From an uncultured marine group I thaumarchaeote (GTDB taxonomy: Archaea > Thermoproteota > Nitrososphaeria > Nitrososphaerales > Nitrosopumilaceae): a DNA stretch of 62,075 bases. The notes beneath the pieces were generated by a model. That model was not told the origin of the DNA. It ran no database searches and worked only from the letters and a program-made list of their open reading frames with translations. A program made the translations under genes and the position numbers. The stretch spans positions 1-62,075 of the forward strand of contig CABXPS010000001.1 of NCBI GenBank assembly GCA_902514095.1, in the 5' to 3' direction. This document shows, one piece after another, positions 18,743 to 28,077 of the stretch; the stretch's first letter is position 1, and each line of letters begins with the position of its first letter.

Positions 18743-19351
18743 ATGAGGGATATTTCAATTTCAGCAATTTTAGATTCCATGAATGGTGATACTGCATATG
18801 CAACTGATATGTGGGAAAATTGTGTTGATGAAAAACGAAAAAGATACACTAGAAGTAAATTTTCTGATGTTTTAGACAAGATGGAAGAATTTGGATATTT
18901 AAAAAAACATGGGTACAAAAGTGAATCCACCTATACAAAATTAAAATTTATTGATACTGCAGATCAAATTGGATTTATTAATAATATAATTTTTACAAAT
19001 GAAACCAAAATAAAAAAAGCATTAGATAAATTAGACAGCAAGAAAATATTTATTGATATTTCTAAAGATCTAAACGCTCATAAATTTAACAAATATGCTT
19101 TAAAAGATTATGATTTATTTTTAGAATCTATTGTTAGTATGCTTGGTTTAATTTCCTCTATTTTATTTACTCTTCAAAATAATTCTAATCCTGAATTAAA
19201 AAAAGAATTAAAATCTTGTCTTAATCAAATTAAAGATTTTTTAGATGAATCCAATGAAATATTGATGCATTATCGAGGTTCAAATGAAAGAATTGTATTA
19301 CAACGAATTCTTAACAATAAAATTCCACAACCTGGATTTTTAAAAATTTAA
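18743..19351 (+). CDS. putative winged-helix regulator, 202 aa
   Basis: The N-terminal ~70 residues look like a winged helix (SISAILDSMNGDTAYATDMW, then a predicted recognition helix TRSKFSDVLDKMEEFGYLKK). The remainder is helical, with a hydrophobic stretch SIVSMLGLISSILFTLQ that could be a dimerisation helix rather than a membrane segment. Probably DNA-binding; the target is unknown. Confidence 0.55.
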   Translation: MRDISISAILDSMNGDTAYATDMWENCVDEKRKRYTRSKFSDVLDKMEEFGYLKKHGYKSESTYTKLKFIDTADQIGFINNIIFTNETKIKKALDKLDSKKIFIDISKDLNAHKFNKYALKDYDLFLESIVSMLGLISSILFTLQNNSNPELKKELKSCLNQIKDFLDESNEILMHYRGSNERIVLQRILNNKIPQPGFLKI

Positions 19352-19382
19352 ATTATATCTGAGTCTCTTGAAATAATATTTT

Positions 19383-19568
19383 TTATTGAATTGAATAGTG
19401 CACATTACAAAATAACACAATTCCATTTGCTAATGTTTTTGCTGATACACTGTGACCCTCTGCTAATCCTTTTCCACAAACATAACATTCAACTTTTGAA
19501 ACAGAAGATTGAATTTTGTGCTCTATTTTTGCATCTTGCATCATTGTTCTGCTGTCCATTTTCATCAT
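19383..19568 (-). CDS. small zinc-finger-like protein, 61 aa
   Basis: Cys-x2-Cys (CYVCGKG) and a later Cys-x2-His (FCNVHY) form a probable zinc site. The frame is open further upstream (to 19634) but the Met at 19568 is preferred: a TATA-like box on the minus strand (CTATAAAG read on the plus strand at 19591-19598) lies about 27 bases before it, giving a leaderless transcript. Function unknown. Confidence 0.65.
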   Translation of the reverse strand: MMKMDSRTMMQDAKIEHKIQSSVSKVECYVCGKGLAEGHSVSAKTLANGIVLFCNVHYSIQ

Positions 19569-19590
19569 GATTGTACAGCGATCAACTATG

Positions 19591-19598
19591 CTATAAAG
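19591..19598 (-). promoter_or_regulatory. TATA box for the zinc-finger-like gene at 19568
   Basis: CTTTATAG on the minus strand, centred about 27 bases before the chosen start codon. Confidence 0.5.
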
Positions 19599-19697
19599 GT
19601 ACCGTACTATACCGTAATTTGTAAAAATAAACAAAAATTGTTTCTATCTCAAATTAGGTCAATTATCACAATATCATGCCACAACATTGCCGATTAT

Positions 19698-19707
19698 CTT
19701 TAAATAT
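19698..19707 (+). promoter_or_regulatory. TATA box of the trp operon
   Basis: CTTTAAATA, centred about 30 bases before the GTG start of trpE. No attenuator-like leader with Trp codons fits in the space, so control is probably at transcription initiation. Confidence 0.6.
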
Positions 19708-19732
19708 TAAACAGTGAAAATTTTGTTTATGG

Positions 19733-21082
19733 GTGGACACCTTTGGAAATGCACATGCAAAAGTAATACCTCTAGATTTATCTGAAAATCAATTTCAAAT
19801 TTACAATAAAATATCTCGAAATTATTCTCATTCTTTTCTGTTTGAATCTCTATCTGGACCTGAGGTTTTAGCTGAAACATCTGTAATGGGATTTGATCCT
19901 AAAATTATTTTTAAAGGATATTCTGATAAAGTTGAAATTATTGAAAATGGCAATATTACAATAATTGAAACCAATGACCCATTTGTTGAATTAAAAAAAT
20001 TACTTGGAAAATCAAATGATCAAAAATATAGATATCTTGGTGGCGCTGTTGGGGTTGTAAATTATGATTCAATTAGATTAGTTGAAAATATTTCTGAGGA
20101 CAATAATTTGGTACAACCTATTATGGAATTTGGAATTTATGATGATGGGTTATTGTATGACAATGTTGATAAAAAATTATTTTATTTTTATCATGATGTA
20201 AATAGATTTGATAAATTGATAATGAGTGATGATTCTTTTGATGAATTTCATTCTAGTGAAGTAACTCCAAATATGGATAAAGAAAAATTTTCAAATATTG
20301 TTAACAAAGCAAAACAATACATTCATGATGGTGATATTTTTCAAGTAGTTTTATCTCGTAAATTTGAATTTGAAACTAGTGGTGATAATCTAACATTATA
20401 CAAAACATTAAGAAAATTAAATCCTTCCCCCTACATGTATCATTTAAAACAAGATTCAAAAACAATTATTGGAGCATCTCCTGAAATGTTAGTAAGAATT
20501 ACTGATGACAAAGTAGAAACTTTTCCAATTGCGGGAACTAGAAAGATTACCGATGATGAAGAAAAAAACAAAGCATTGTCTGATGAATTAATCCATGATG
20601 AAAAGGAATTAGCAGAACATACAATGCTTGTTGATTTAGGACGTAATGATATTGGACGTGTCTGTAAATATGGAACAGTCCATCCTGAATCTTTAATGCA
20701 AATTAAGCGATTTAGTCATGTTCAACATATTGTTAGTCATGTTGTTGGTAATTTGGACTCAAAAAATGACATGTTTGATGCATTTCAGGCAGTATTTCCT
20801 GCTGGAACTGTTTCAGGAGCTCCAAAAGTACGAGCAATGCAGATAATTGATGAGTTGGAAGCAGAAGAGAGGGGTCCATATGCTGGTGCAGTTGGATATT
20901 TTTCATATAATGGATGCTGTGATTTTGCAATTGCAATTAGAAGTATATTCATAGAAAATAACAAAGGATTTGTACAATCTGGTGCAGGAATTGTTTCAGA
21001 TTCTATTGCAGAAAATGAATTTAAAGAAACAGAACACAAAGCAGGTGCAATGCTTCAAGCATTAAAGGAGGCATCGGATTGA
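19733..21082 (+). CDS. trpE: anthranilate synthase component I
   Basis: Converts chorismate, with ammonia delivered by TrpG, to anthranilate, the first step of tryptophan synthesis. 449 residues. The Trp-feedback site motif near residue 35 is LFES (commonly LLES), and the chorismate-binding core is intact: SPYMYHLK, GASPEML, FPIAGTR, LVDLGRNDIGRV, and the C-terminal GAGIV. GTG is the only start compatible with the promoter; an ATG 4 bases upstream is out of frame and ends quickly. trpG overlaps its end by 4 bases. Confidence 0.96.
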   Translation: MDTFGNAHAKVIPLDLSENQFQIYNKISRNYSHSFLFESLSGPEVLAETSVMGFDPKIIFKGYSDKVEIIENGNITIIETNDPFVELKKLLGKSNDQKYRYLGGAVGVVNYDSIRLVENISEDNNLVQPIMEFGIYDDGLLYDNVDKKLFYFYHDVNRFDKLIMSDDSFDEFHSSEVTPNMDKEKFSNIVNKAKQYIHDGDIFQVVLSRKFEFETSGDNLTLYKTLRKLNPSPYMYHLKQDSKTIIGASPEMLVRITDDKVETFPIAGTRKITDDEEKNKALSDELIHDEKELAEHTMLVDLGRNDIGRVCKYGTVHPESLMQIKRFSHVQHIVSHVVGNLDSKNDMFDAFQAVFPAGTVSGAPKVRAMQIIDELEAEERGPYAGAVGYFSYNGCCDFAIAIRSIFIENNKGFVQSGAGIVSDSIAENEFKETEHKAGAMLQALKEASD

Positions 21083-21669
21083 AATTTTTAATTATAGATA
21101 ATTATGATTCATTTGTTTACAATATAGCACAATATCTTGGTGAGTTGGGAGTTGAGTGTGATGTAATTAGAAATGATAAAATTACAATTTCACAAATTAA
21201 AGAAAAAAATTATGCTGGAATAATTATTTCCCCTGGTCCTGGTACTCCAGAAGATAAAAAATATTTTGGAATTTGTAGTGATGTGATTAAAGATATTGGT
21301 CCAACAACTCCTATTTTGGGTGTGTGTCTTGGACATCAGGGTATAATTGCTGCATTTGGTGGTAAAGTAACTAATGCTGGATGTGTAAGACATGGGAAAA
21401 CTAGTCCAGTTAATCACACTGATTCTGAATTATTCCAAGATGTAAAAAATCCTTTTAGAGCCACTCGTTATCATAGTTTAGTTGGAGATAAAACAATAAT
21501 TCCTGATGTTCTAGAGATAATAGCTACTGCAAATGATGATGGTGAAATTATGGCAATTAAACATAAAGAATTTTTAATTCAAGGTGTACAATTTCATCCT
21601 GAATCAATTATGACTGAAGATGGGAAAAAAATTCTTGGTAATTTTATCAGACAGGTTGAAGAACAATGA
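21079..21669 (+). CDS. trpG: anthranilate synthase glutamine amidotransferase
   Basis: Class I glutamine amidotransferase that supplies ammonia to TrpE. 196 residues, with the oxyanion and nucleophile motif GVCLGHQ (Cys nucleophile) and the His/Glu of the triad in VQFHPES. The TTG start overlaps the trpE stop; GGAGG at 21067-21071, 7 bases upstream, is a strong ribosome-binding site that fixes this start. trpD overlaps its end by 4 bases. Confidence 0.95.
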   Translation: MKFLIIDNYDSFVYNIAQYLGELGVECDVIRNDKITISQIKEKNYAGIIISPGPGTPEDKKYFGICSDVIKDIGPTTPILGVCLGHQGIIAAFGGKVTNAGCVRHGKTSPVNHTDSELFQDVKNPFRATRYHSLVGDKTIIPDVLEIIATANDDGEIMAIKHKEFLIQGVQFHPESIMTEDGKKILGNFIRQVEEQ

Positions 21670-22712
21670 TTTCAGAATATATTTCCAAATTAGAACAAAA
21701 AATTGATCTAACGTATGATCAGATGAATGAAATCATGTCTGAAGTATTATCTGGTAAAACAAATGATGATCAAAATATGAGTATTTTATCTAATTTATCC
21801 AAAAAAGGTGAAACTGATGATGAATTACTTGGCATGCTGGACAAAATGCAAGAATTATCTCTAAAAATTACGCCTAAAAATCAAGGAACTATCATTGATA
21901 TGTGCGGTACTGGCGGTGACAAGTTACAAACTTTCAATATTTCTACTACTGCATCTTTTGTAGTTGCAGCTGCTGGAGGTATTGTTGCAAAACATGGTAA
22001 TAGATCAAGCTCTGGAATTTCTGGAAGTGCCGATATTTTTGAATACTTTGGTTATGATCTAAATGCTGAACCTTCTACTGTTGCAAATGTTTTGGAAATT
22101 CACAGAATTTGTTTTATGTTTGCACAAAAATTTCATCCTGCAATGAAAAATGTTTCTTCAGCTAGAAAACAATTGGCAAGTAGAACTGCATTTAATTTAC
22201 TTGGACCCCTATCAAATCCAGCCAATGTAAAAAATCAATTAATTGGTGTTTTTTCAAATGAATTTCTTACTAGATTACCTCAAATTCTTAAAAGAAAAGG
22301 AGTAGAAAATATAATGACTGTTCGTTCTAATGATGGAATGGATGAATTTTCTACTAGTTCAACAAATAGTGTTTGTATTTTAAAAAATAATGTCATTTCT
22401 GTAAATTCAATTGATCCTGAATTTCTTGGTTTACATAAATCATCACTTCATGATATTCAAATTGAAACTAAACAAAATGCAATTGAGTCTTTTGTTGGAG
22501 TCTTAAACAACACTGCTAATTCATCTATGATTGAAACTACTGCATTAAATGCAGCTGGGGGATTACTAGTTGGAAATATTGTAAATAGTTTTGAAGAGGG
22601 TGTTGAACTTGCATTAAATACAATTAATGATGGTAAGGCGATGAATTTATTGGAGAAATTTGTGGCTAATACTGGAGATATTGAAAAATTAAAGGAGATA
22701 ACTGATGGCTGA
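21666..22712 (+). CDS. trpD: anthranilate phosphoribosyltransferase
   Basis: Transfers phosphoribose from PRPP to anthranilate. 348 residues; PRPP and magnesium motif MCGTGGD near residue 80, followed by FNISTTASFV and KHGNRSSSG, and RTAFNLLGPLSNP in the middle, all as in the family. ATG overlaps the trpG stop (ATGA arrangement), and trpC starts before its end, indicating coupled translation. Confidence 0.96.
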   Translation: MISEYISKLEQKIDLTYDQMNEIMSEVLSGKTNDDQNMSILSNLSKKGETDDELLGMLDKMQELSLKITPKNQGTIIDMCGTGGDKLQTFNISTTASFVVAAAGGIVAKHGNRSSSGISGSADIFEYFGYDLNAEPSTVANVLEIHRICFMFAQKFHPAMKNVSSARKQLASRTAFNLLGPLSNPANVKNQLIGVFSNEFLTRLPQILKRKGVENIMTVRSNDGMDEFSTSSTNSVCILKNNVISVNSIDPEFLGLHKSSLHDIQIETKQNAIESFVGVLNNTANSSMIETTALNAAGGLLVGNIVNSFEEGVELALNTINDGKAMNLLEKFVANTGDIEKLKEITDG

Positions 22713-23481
22713 AAATATTTTAAAAAAATTAGTAAATAATTCTCAAATTGCAATTGATGATGGAGTTTATGATGTTGATGTAAATCTAAAAAAATCTGAT
22801 CAAGATTTCAAACAAATTATTGCATCCAATCCACATGCAACATTACTTACTGAAGTAAAATTTTCATCCCCATCTTTAGGTAAAATTAGAACTATTGATG
22901 ATCCTAGTAGTATTGCAAAGCAAATGATTGAAGGCGGTTCAAAGGCATTATCTGTTTTAACTCAACCGCATTTGTTTAATGGTTCTCCAGAGTATTTTAT
23001 TAAAGTAAGACAGGCAGTTGATGTTCCATTATTAATGAAGGATATCATGATTGATAAAATCCAAATTGACACTGCAAAAAAAATTGGTGCTGACTATATG
23101 TTGGTGATTCAATCTCTGTTTGATCAAAAATTTCTTAGTGATATTGACGAATTCATTGATTATGGACATAAGCAAGGATTGAATGTTTTACTTGAGGTTC
23201 ACACTAAAGAAGAATTTCAAAATGCATTAAAGACTGAAGCTGATATTATTGGAATTAATAATAGAAATTTGGATACACTAGATATTGATCTTAAGACAAC
23301 TGAATTAGTTTTATCTGGTTATGATAATTCTCGTATAATTTTATCTGAAAGTGGTATTAATACTTCAGAAGATATTCAATATTTAAAAAAGTGTGGAGCT
23401 GATGCTTTTTTGATAGGTTCAAGTATAATGAAAAGTGATAATATTGTAGAACAAGTAAGGAAATTGGTGAACTCATATTGA
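22705..23481 (+). CDS. trpC: indole-3-glycerol phosphate synthase
   Basis: TIM-barrel enzyme that closes the indole ring of CdRP. 258 residues; catalytic Lys in [13 protein letters not shown], the second Lys in LLMKDIM, Glu in LLEVHT, and the phosphate-binding ends GINNRNL and LSESGI are visible. GGAG at 22695-22698 precedes the ATG. It overlaps trpD by 8 bases and trpB by 4. The TrpF isomerase normally acting before it is not encoded here. Confidence 0.96.
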   Translation: MAENILKKLVNNSQIAIDDGVYDVDVNLKKSDQDFKQIIASNPHATLLTEVKFSSPSLGKIRTIDDPSSIAKQMIEGGSKALSVLTQPHLFNGSPEYFIKVRQAVDVPLLMKDIMIDKIQIDTAKKIGADYMLVIQSLFDQKFLSDIDEFIDYGHKQGLNVLLEVHTKEEFQNALKTEADIIGINNRNLDTLDIDLKTTELVLSGYDNSRIILSESGINTSEDIQYLKKCGADAFLIGSSIMKSDNIVEQVRKLVNSY

Positions 23482-24665
23482 AATATCCTAAAAATGGTAA
23501 ATTTGGAGAATTTGGTGGGCAATTTATTCCTGAAACTCTTGTGCCTGCAATTGAGGAATTAGAAGAGAATTATTTAAAATTCAAAAATGACAAAAAATTC
23601 AAACAAGAATTAGACTACTATCTTAAAGTGTATGCTGGAAGACCAACTCCATTATACTATGCAAAGAATCTATCTGAAAAATTAGGTGGCGCTAAAATCT
23701 ATCTTAAAAGAGAAGATCTATTGCATGGGGGTGCTCATAAAATTAACAATACTTTAGGTCAAGCACTTTTGGCAAAAAAAATGAACAAGAAAAGAATTAT
23801 TGCAGAAACAGGTGCAGGGCAACATGGCGTTGCAACTGCAATGGCATGTGCTGCATTAGGATTAAAATCTGAAGTCTATATGGGATACAAAGATACTATC
23901 AGACAAAAACAAAATGTCTATCGTATGAATATGTTGGGTTCTAAAGTTCACCCAGTAAAATCTGGCTCTAAGACACTAAAAGATGCAATTAATGAAGCAA
24001 TAAGAGATTGGATTACAAATGTAGAAAATACATACTATTTGTTAGGTTCTGCAGTTGGTCCTCACCCTTATCCTGTTATGGTTAGAGATTTTCAAAGTGT
24101 AATTGGAAATGAAATTAAATCACAAATGAAAAAAATTAACAATAAGGATCCTGATGTTGTAATTGCATGTGTTGGTGGCGGTTCTAATGCTATTGGTACA
24201 TTTTATCCTCTAGTTGATACCAATGCTGAAATAATTGGAGTTGAAGCTGCAGGGAAAGGATTAAAATCAAAATTACATTCAGCTACATTATCTGCAGGAA
24301 GTAAGGGTGTACTCCATGGTATGATGACATACCTACTTCAAGATAGTGAAGGTCAAATTACTGAAACACATAGTATTTCTGCAGGACTTGATTATCCTGG
24401 TGTTGGACCTGAACATGCTTATTATAAAGACACTAAACGAGTAAAATATCATTCATCCACTGACAAGGAAGTCTTAGATGCATTTTTGACTCTTACTAGA
24501 ACTGAAGGCATTATTCCTGCGTTAGAATCTGCTCATGCTATTTCTGAAGCAATGAAAGTTGCAAAAAAAGGCAAAGCATCAGAATCCATAGTTGTAACTC
24601 TTTCAGGTAGAGGAGACAAGGATGTTGAAGAAGTTCAAAAATATTTGGATGCTAATATTAAATAA
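23478..24665 (+). CDS. trpB: tryptophan synthase beta chain (TrpB1 type)
   Basis: PLP enzyme joining indole and serine. 395 residues; PLP lysine in [19 protein letters not shown], the phosphate loop GGGSNAIG, and the C-terminal LSGRGDKD are intact. The compact sequence fits TrpB1, which normally needs TrpA, rather than the longer stand-alone TrpB2. TTG start overlapping trpC. No trpA follows; a gene on the other strand comes next. Confidence 0.96.
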   Translation: MKYPKNGKFGEFGGQFIPETLVPAIEELEENYLKFKNDKKFKQELDYYLKVYAGRPTPLYYAKNLSEKLGGAKIYLKREDLLHGGAHKINNTLGQALLAKKMNKKRIIAETGAGQHGVATAMACAALGLKSEVYMGYKDTIRQKQNVYRMNMLGSKVHPVKSGSKTLKDAINEAIRDWITNVENTYYLLGSAVGPHPYPVMVRDFQSVIGNEIKSQMKKINNKDPDVVIACVGGGSNAIGTFYPLVDTNAEIIGVEAAGKGLKSKLHSATLSAGSKGVLHGMMTYLLQDSEGQITETHSISAGLDYPGVGPEHAYYKDTKRVKYHSSTDKEVLDAFLTLTRTEGIIPALESAHAISEAMKVAKKGKASESIVVTLSGRGDKDVEEVQKYLDANIK

Positions 24666-24721
24666 ATAATAATTTAAAACTGGTCAATTTTGATTAGTTT
24701 TAACATAAGTCTAGGAACAAA

Positions 24722-24901
24722 TTATAATTTAGATAACTCTTCTGGATCTATTTTTGAAGGAGAGTAGATTTCCAACCATTTTTGAAATGATTCTTCATCT
24801 AGTTCTTCCTTTTTTTTAAAATATTCTTCTAATACTTCTTTGACAATATCTTCGACTTTACCATCCAGTTTTTCAATGACTTCTTCTCCTTCTTCTTTCA
24901 T
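24722..24901 (-). CDS. small acidic helical protein, 59 aa
   Basis: A 60-codon frame, very rich in Glu and Lys (starts MKEEGEEVIEKLDGKVEDIV), predicted all-helical, ending YSPSKIDPEELSKL. Strong amphipathic pattern and normal codon use support real coding. Function unknown. It converges on trpB. Confidence 0.6.
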   Translation of the reverse strand: MKEEGEEVIEKLDGKVEDIVKEVLEEYFKKKEELDEESFQKWLEIYSPSKIDPEELSKL

Positions 24902-25037
24902 TGATCATTATGGTTTTACAATCATATAATGATGATCTATTTTGTTAAATCAAGTTCTCTACTTGATAATTTAGGCCTAGACCAAGCTAAAACTTACCAA
25001 TAGGGGTCAATTTTTAATTTTGAATATTTTTTACTAT

Positions 25038-25751
25038 TTACTTGATTGATTGAGCAAACTCTTCAAGTTTTTGTTTCTTTTCTTCTGGTGATGCTGTTAG
25101 TAGTCCTTTCCATTTATCTTTCATTTCTGCTTTCTGTTCATCTTTTTGTTCCTCAGACATTGTGTCCCATTGTAATTTCATTTGCATAAAGTGAACAATC
25201 ATTGCAGCCTTATCTGGAATTGATAAAGATTTCCAGGCTTCTCCCATTTCTTTAAATTGTTTTTTCTTTTCAGCAATTTGCTCTGGAGTCATGTCTTTGT
25301 AATAGTCTCTCATTTTTTTATCGTGCTTGCTATCTTTTGTGTTTTCACTATGCTTTTTCTTTTTATTTTCAGCAAAAGATTTTGCATCTGTAACATAAAG
25401 TACATCTCCGGTACCTGCATCAACTAGAACTTTGCTGTATTCATGATTGTCATTTGTCATAACTACTTTGTAAACTAGATATCCATTAATTGGTGAAAGT
25501 TTTGCATACATGCTTTTGCTATCTTCTACGTTATTTTCAGCAATAGTCATTGCATCCACTAGTGTAATTTGAGAAAGTTCTGAGTAATCTTGGTTATTTT
25601 CAATTGGAATACTTCCTTCAATACTTGGATATTTTGTTTTATCCCAATCTGCAAATACGGGCGAAATTCCTAAGGTAGTAGCTAATGTCACAATTGCCAA
25701 TATTGCAATAATATTTTTTGAAACCAATTTGATCAATTTCAATTTTAGCAA
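25038..25751 (-). CDS. exported PepSY-domain protein with charged helical tail
   Basis: 237 residues. Signal peptide (IIAILAIVTLATTLGISPVFA). Residues ~55-110 fit a PepSY fold (LVDAMTIAENNV, GYLVYKVVMTND, KVLVDAGTGDVLYV). The C-terminal half is Lys/Glu/Met-rich and helical with repeated EEKK and EQK segments. PepSY domains often inhibit proteases or bind metals or envelope partners. Exported; partner unknown. Confidence 0.8.
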   Translation of the reverse strand: MLKLKLIKLVSKNIIAILAIVTLATTLGISPVFADWDKTKYPSIEGSIPIENNQDYSELSQITLVDAMTIAENNVEDSKSMYAKLSPINGYLVYKVVMTNDNHEYSKVLVDAGTGDVLYVTDAKSFAENKKKKHSENTKDSKHDKKMRDYYKDMTPEQIAEKKKQFKEMGEAWKSLSIPDKAAMIVHFMQMKLQWDTMSEEQKDEQKAEMKDKWKGLLTASPEEKKQKLEEFAQSIK

Positions 25752-25880
25752 TATAAAAGATAACCGTATAAATTATTCTAGTATGGCAAAATAATTGTCT
25801 GATTTATTCAGTATTTTTTATGATTTTTTTTACCACTAGTTTATTTTGTATGTAGTTTATAATTTTAAAAAATTCTAGTT

Positions 25881-26024
25881 TTACTTTTTTAGTAATGCTT
25901 CTTCTGGTGTTTTCTGATTATTTGATTCCCAATGCCAATTGTGATGTTTTTTCCAATGTGTTTCTAATTCTTCAGTTGTTGGTTCTTTGCCCAGAGGACT
26001 ACCGCATAATTTACACTGTTTCAT
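25881..26024 (-). CDS. zinc-finger-like microprotein, 47 aa
   Basis: Begins MKQCKLCGSPLGKE: Cys-x2-Cys, followed by an aromatic His-rich helix (THWKKHHNWHW), giving a plausible C2H2-type site. It overlaps the 29-aa frame upstream by 14 bases and appears to be the last gene of a five-gene unit (27359 down to 25881). Function unknown. Confidence 0.6.
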   Translation of the reverse strand: MKQCKLCGSPLGKEPTTEELETHWKKHHNWHWESNNQKTPEEALLKK

Positions 26025-26100
26025 TTTCTTTCTCTTCTACTTTTTTCTTTTTTGATTTAATTAATGGGTGGCATTGATCTGGAAAATTATCTTCATCCAT
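26011..26100 (-). CDS. possible 29-aa microprotein
   Basis: Begins MDEDNFPDQCHPLIKS and ends in a Lys/Glu tail. Located 41 bases after the 116-aa gene and overlapping the following zinc-finger-like frame by 14 bases, a layout suggesting translational coupling. Too short to judge by composition alone. Confidence 0.35.
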   Translation of the reverse strand: MDEDNFPDQCHPLIKSKKKKVEEKENETV

Positions 26101-26141
26101 TATGTTTATTCCTTTTTATGATAAATTAAGAGTTTTGCATT

Positions 26142-26492
26142 TTAGTTATTTTTCTTTTTATTTGATTTTGATGATAATTTTTTCTTATTTTTGTACTTTT
26201 CTCTATTTCTAATTCTTTCTAATTCCATTATCTGAAATGTTTTTTCATTTTCACATAATTTCATATCTCCTGTATTTTGATCATGTGTTGATTCTATGTT
26301 CCCATTGAATAATAATTCTCCAACTATTTCCCATGCTTTAGATTCTGAAATTTCAAATTTATAATTAATTGTAGATACTTTTGTAAAATATCCATTTTTT
26401 GAATTTCTTAAAACAAATTGTTCTATTTTTTGTTCTATTGTTAAAGATGGACCTGTATTCCGAAATTTTCTAAATGGTTTTCTTTCAGACAT
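26142..26492 (-). CDS. basic protein with winged-helix-like core, 116 aa
   Basis: Residues ~20-75 (IEQKIEQFVLRNSKNGYFTK ... SKAWEIVGELLFNGNIE) look like a small helix-turn-helix or winged-helix unit. The N- and C-terminal tails are strongly basic (KKKLSSKSNKKKNN) and could contact nucleic acid. Third gene of a closely spaced minus-strand cluster, 29 bases after its upstream partner. No family recognised. Confidence 0.6.
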   Translation of the reverse strand: MSERKPFRKFRNTGPSLTIEQKIEQFVLRNSKNGYFTKVSTINYKFEISESKAWEIVGELLFNGNIESTHDQNTGDMKLCENEKTFQIMELERIRNREKYKNKKKLSSKSNKKKNN

Positions 26493-26521
26493 ATTTCGTT
26501 CTTTATTTTCTTGTATTTTAT

Positions 26522-27115
26522 CTAATCCTTTGCATTAATTGTATCTGGATCATTATTTCCTGGCAAATACATATCTCCTAATTGGTCTTTCATTTTTTCA
26601 TCAAATTCTTCTTGTAATCTTGTGAGATACATTTCTGCCTCTGTTTCATCATCTGGAATTCCTGTATCTGTATCATAATTGAACCCCGTTGCTAAATGGT
26701 AAAATTCTTCAAAAAATTCTTTGCAATCAATTACATCTGCATTTCTATCTATGGATACCACTAAACAATTCTTATCTATTCTGAGGTTGAGGCAAACTTC
26801 CTCCTCAATCATAGTATCCACAATTGTTGCCATTAGATATGGGATAAATTTTTCATCTAACTGTTTTTCTCCTTTACTTGTTATCCATAATTCTTCATTA
26901 TCCAATAAATTATCAAATGTTCTAACTGTTACATCCCTGATATCTGAATCCAAATGGGTTGATTTTGATTTCCATGAATTTTCATTATATTCTCCTGGTT
27001 TTACATACAGCATATCAAATGTTAAATTTTCATTAATTTCTTCAAATTCCCATACTTGCTTATTTGTCCACATTGGTGAAAATTCATTAATTATTTTTCT
27101 TGTATTTTGATTCAA
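26522..27115 (-). CDS. hypothetical acidic protein, 197 aa
   Basis: Not recognised. Soluble, acidic, mixed alpha/beta; segments such as NLTFDMLYVKPGEYNEN and ENKCLVVSI-like strands (CLNLRIDKNCLVVSIDRNAD) suggest a compact domain. Between two small genes in a five-gene minus-strand unit with 29-31 base gaps. No signal peptide or membrane segment. Confidence 0.65.
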   Translation of the reverse strand: MNQNTRKIINEFSPMWTNKQVWEFEEINENLTFDMLYVKPGEYNENSWKSKSTHLDSDIRDVTVRTFDNLLDNEELWITSKGEKQLDEKFIPYLMATIVDTMIEEEVCLNLRIDKNCLVVSIDRNADVIDCKEFFEEFYHLATGFNYDTDTGIPDDETEAEMYLTRLQEEFDEKMKDQLGDMYLPGNNDPDTINAKD

Positions 27116-27146
27116 CGTAACTCCTCTTATCTTCTATTGTTTAATC

Positions 27147-27359
27147 TTATCTTGAACTATTAATTCCTGATTTTAAAAATTCTAATGTACATTCTGCTAA
27201 TTCTTTATCTGTGTGTTTTTTAATTTCATGTTTACAATTTGGACATATGCCTTCTTGCTCTTCTCCTAACTCCTCTCCCACTTGTTTCATACAACATTCC
27301 ATTAATTCTGCTGTTGAATGTGACTCCATAGATAACTTACATGTTGGGCATTCAGTCAT
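27147..27359 (-). CDS. duplicated zinc-finger-like protein, 70 aa
   Basis: Two related halves: CPTCKLSMESHSTAELMECC and CPNCKHEIKKHTDKELAEC. Each has Cys-x2-Cys, a His about 9 residues on, and a Cys at the end of a helix, so each half probably binds one zinc. An internal duplication of a ~35-residue module is evident. It heads the five-gene unit. Divergent from 27414. Confidence 0.7.
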   Translation of the reverse strand: MTECPTCKLSMESHSTAELMECCMKQVGEELGEEQEGICPNCKHEIKKHTDKELAECTLEFLKSGINSSR

Positions 27360-27413
27360 TTTCTAATTTTTAATTTATTTCATACCCATAAATAATATTT
27401 GATTTAACCTAAA

Positions 27414-27668
27414 ATGATGATAAATATAAAAAAATTTCAAAATAAACTGTCATGTGTTTGTAAAAATATTGTACTTTTTGAAATTATTCCTGAAATTGAA
27501 TGTGACTGGGGGTTTCATACTGTTATTCAATGTCCCAAGTGTAAAGAATTATTTTCCATTGATAAAAAATGCCCTGCATTTCAAACTATTGAAATATTGT
27601 TAAATGAAAATATTAAATTATACACTGATGAGGAACGATTTTCTTATTTGGCAAAATCTCACCCTTGA
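27414..27668 (+). CDS. small zinc-ribbon-like protein, 84 aa
   Basis: Cys-x-Cys (SCVCKN) near residue 14 and Cys-x2-Cys (QCPKCKE) near residue 41, plus a Cys at KKCPAF, suggest a zinc ribbon. Mixed strand and helix; no family recognised. It is divergent from the duplicated zinc-finger gene at 27147-27359. Confidence 0.6.
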   Translation: MMINIKKFQNKLSCVCKNIVLFEIIPEIECDWGFHTVIQCPKCKELFSIDKKCPAFQTIEILLNENIKLYTDEERFSYLAKSHP

Positions 27669-27682
27669 TAAAATTTTTAGTG

Positions 27683-27769
27683 TTAAGTAAATAGCACTAT
27701 AAATCCTATGGCTGATGCAACCAAGGAAATGCCCATACACACATAAAATTTCATAAATTTTACACTCAT
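27683..27769 (-). CDS. possible 28-aa single-pass membrane microprotein
   Basis: Frame MSVKFMKFYVCMG followed by ISLVASAIGFIVLFT: a basic start and one 18-20 residue hydrophobic helix, a typical small membrane protein. The hydrophobic pattern is unlikely in a random AT-rich frame. No ribosome-binding site is obvious. Confidence 0.45.
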   Translation of the reverse strand: MSVKFMKFYVCMGISLVASAIGFIVLFT

Positions 27770-28077
27770 ATGATATAGTCAAAACATCTAAAATTAATAG
27801 TTTAGAATTTTGAAAACAGGCAAATTTGATACATTTGTGCATCGACTCTTTGGGAGTTACGGTAAATGATCAAATAGGTTACCTTCCTGCTTCCAATTTT
27901 CTATTAATTTAGATTTTAAAAAATTCTTAAAATAAAACATGTCTATTAATTCATCAAAATAGGTGAAAAAAATTATTCTTTTTTGATTATTTTTAAAATT
28001 GAGCCTAATATCTAATTCCATTTAATTCTCTACTTTATTCCCAATAATTTTATTCTCTATTAAAAATACTTACAATT
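27770..28077. other. gene-free stretch with two small inverted repeats
   Basis: No protein gene is supported. Near 27840-27883 there are ACTC/GAGT (27845-27848 with 27854-27857) and GGTAA/TTACC (27861-27865 with 27879-27883), forming two short hairpins in a GC-richer patch; a small RNA is possible but weakly supported. The rest is AT-rich, with the promoter of the gene at 28078 at its end. Confidence 0.35.

Noticed and set aside
25895-26077. 60-codon plus-strand frame
   Set aside because: Antisense of the zinc-finger-like and neighbouring microproteins on the minus strand, which have better motifs.
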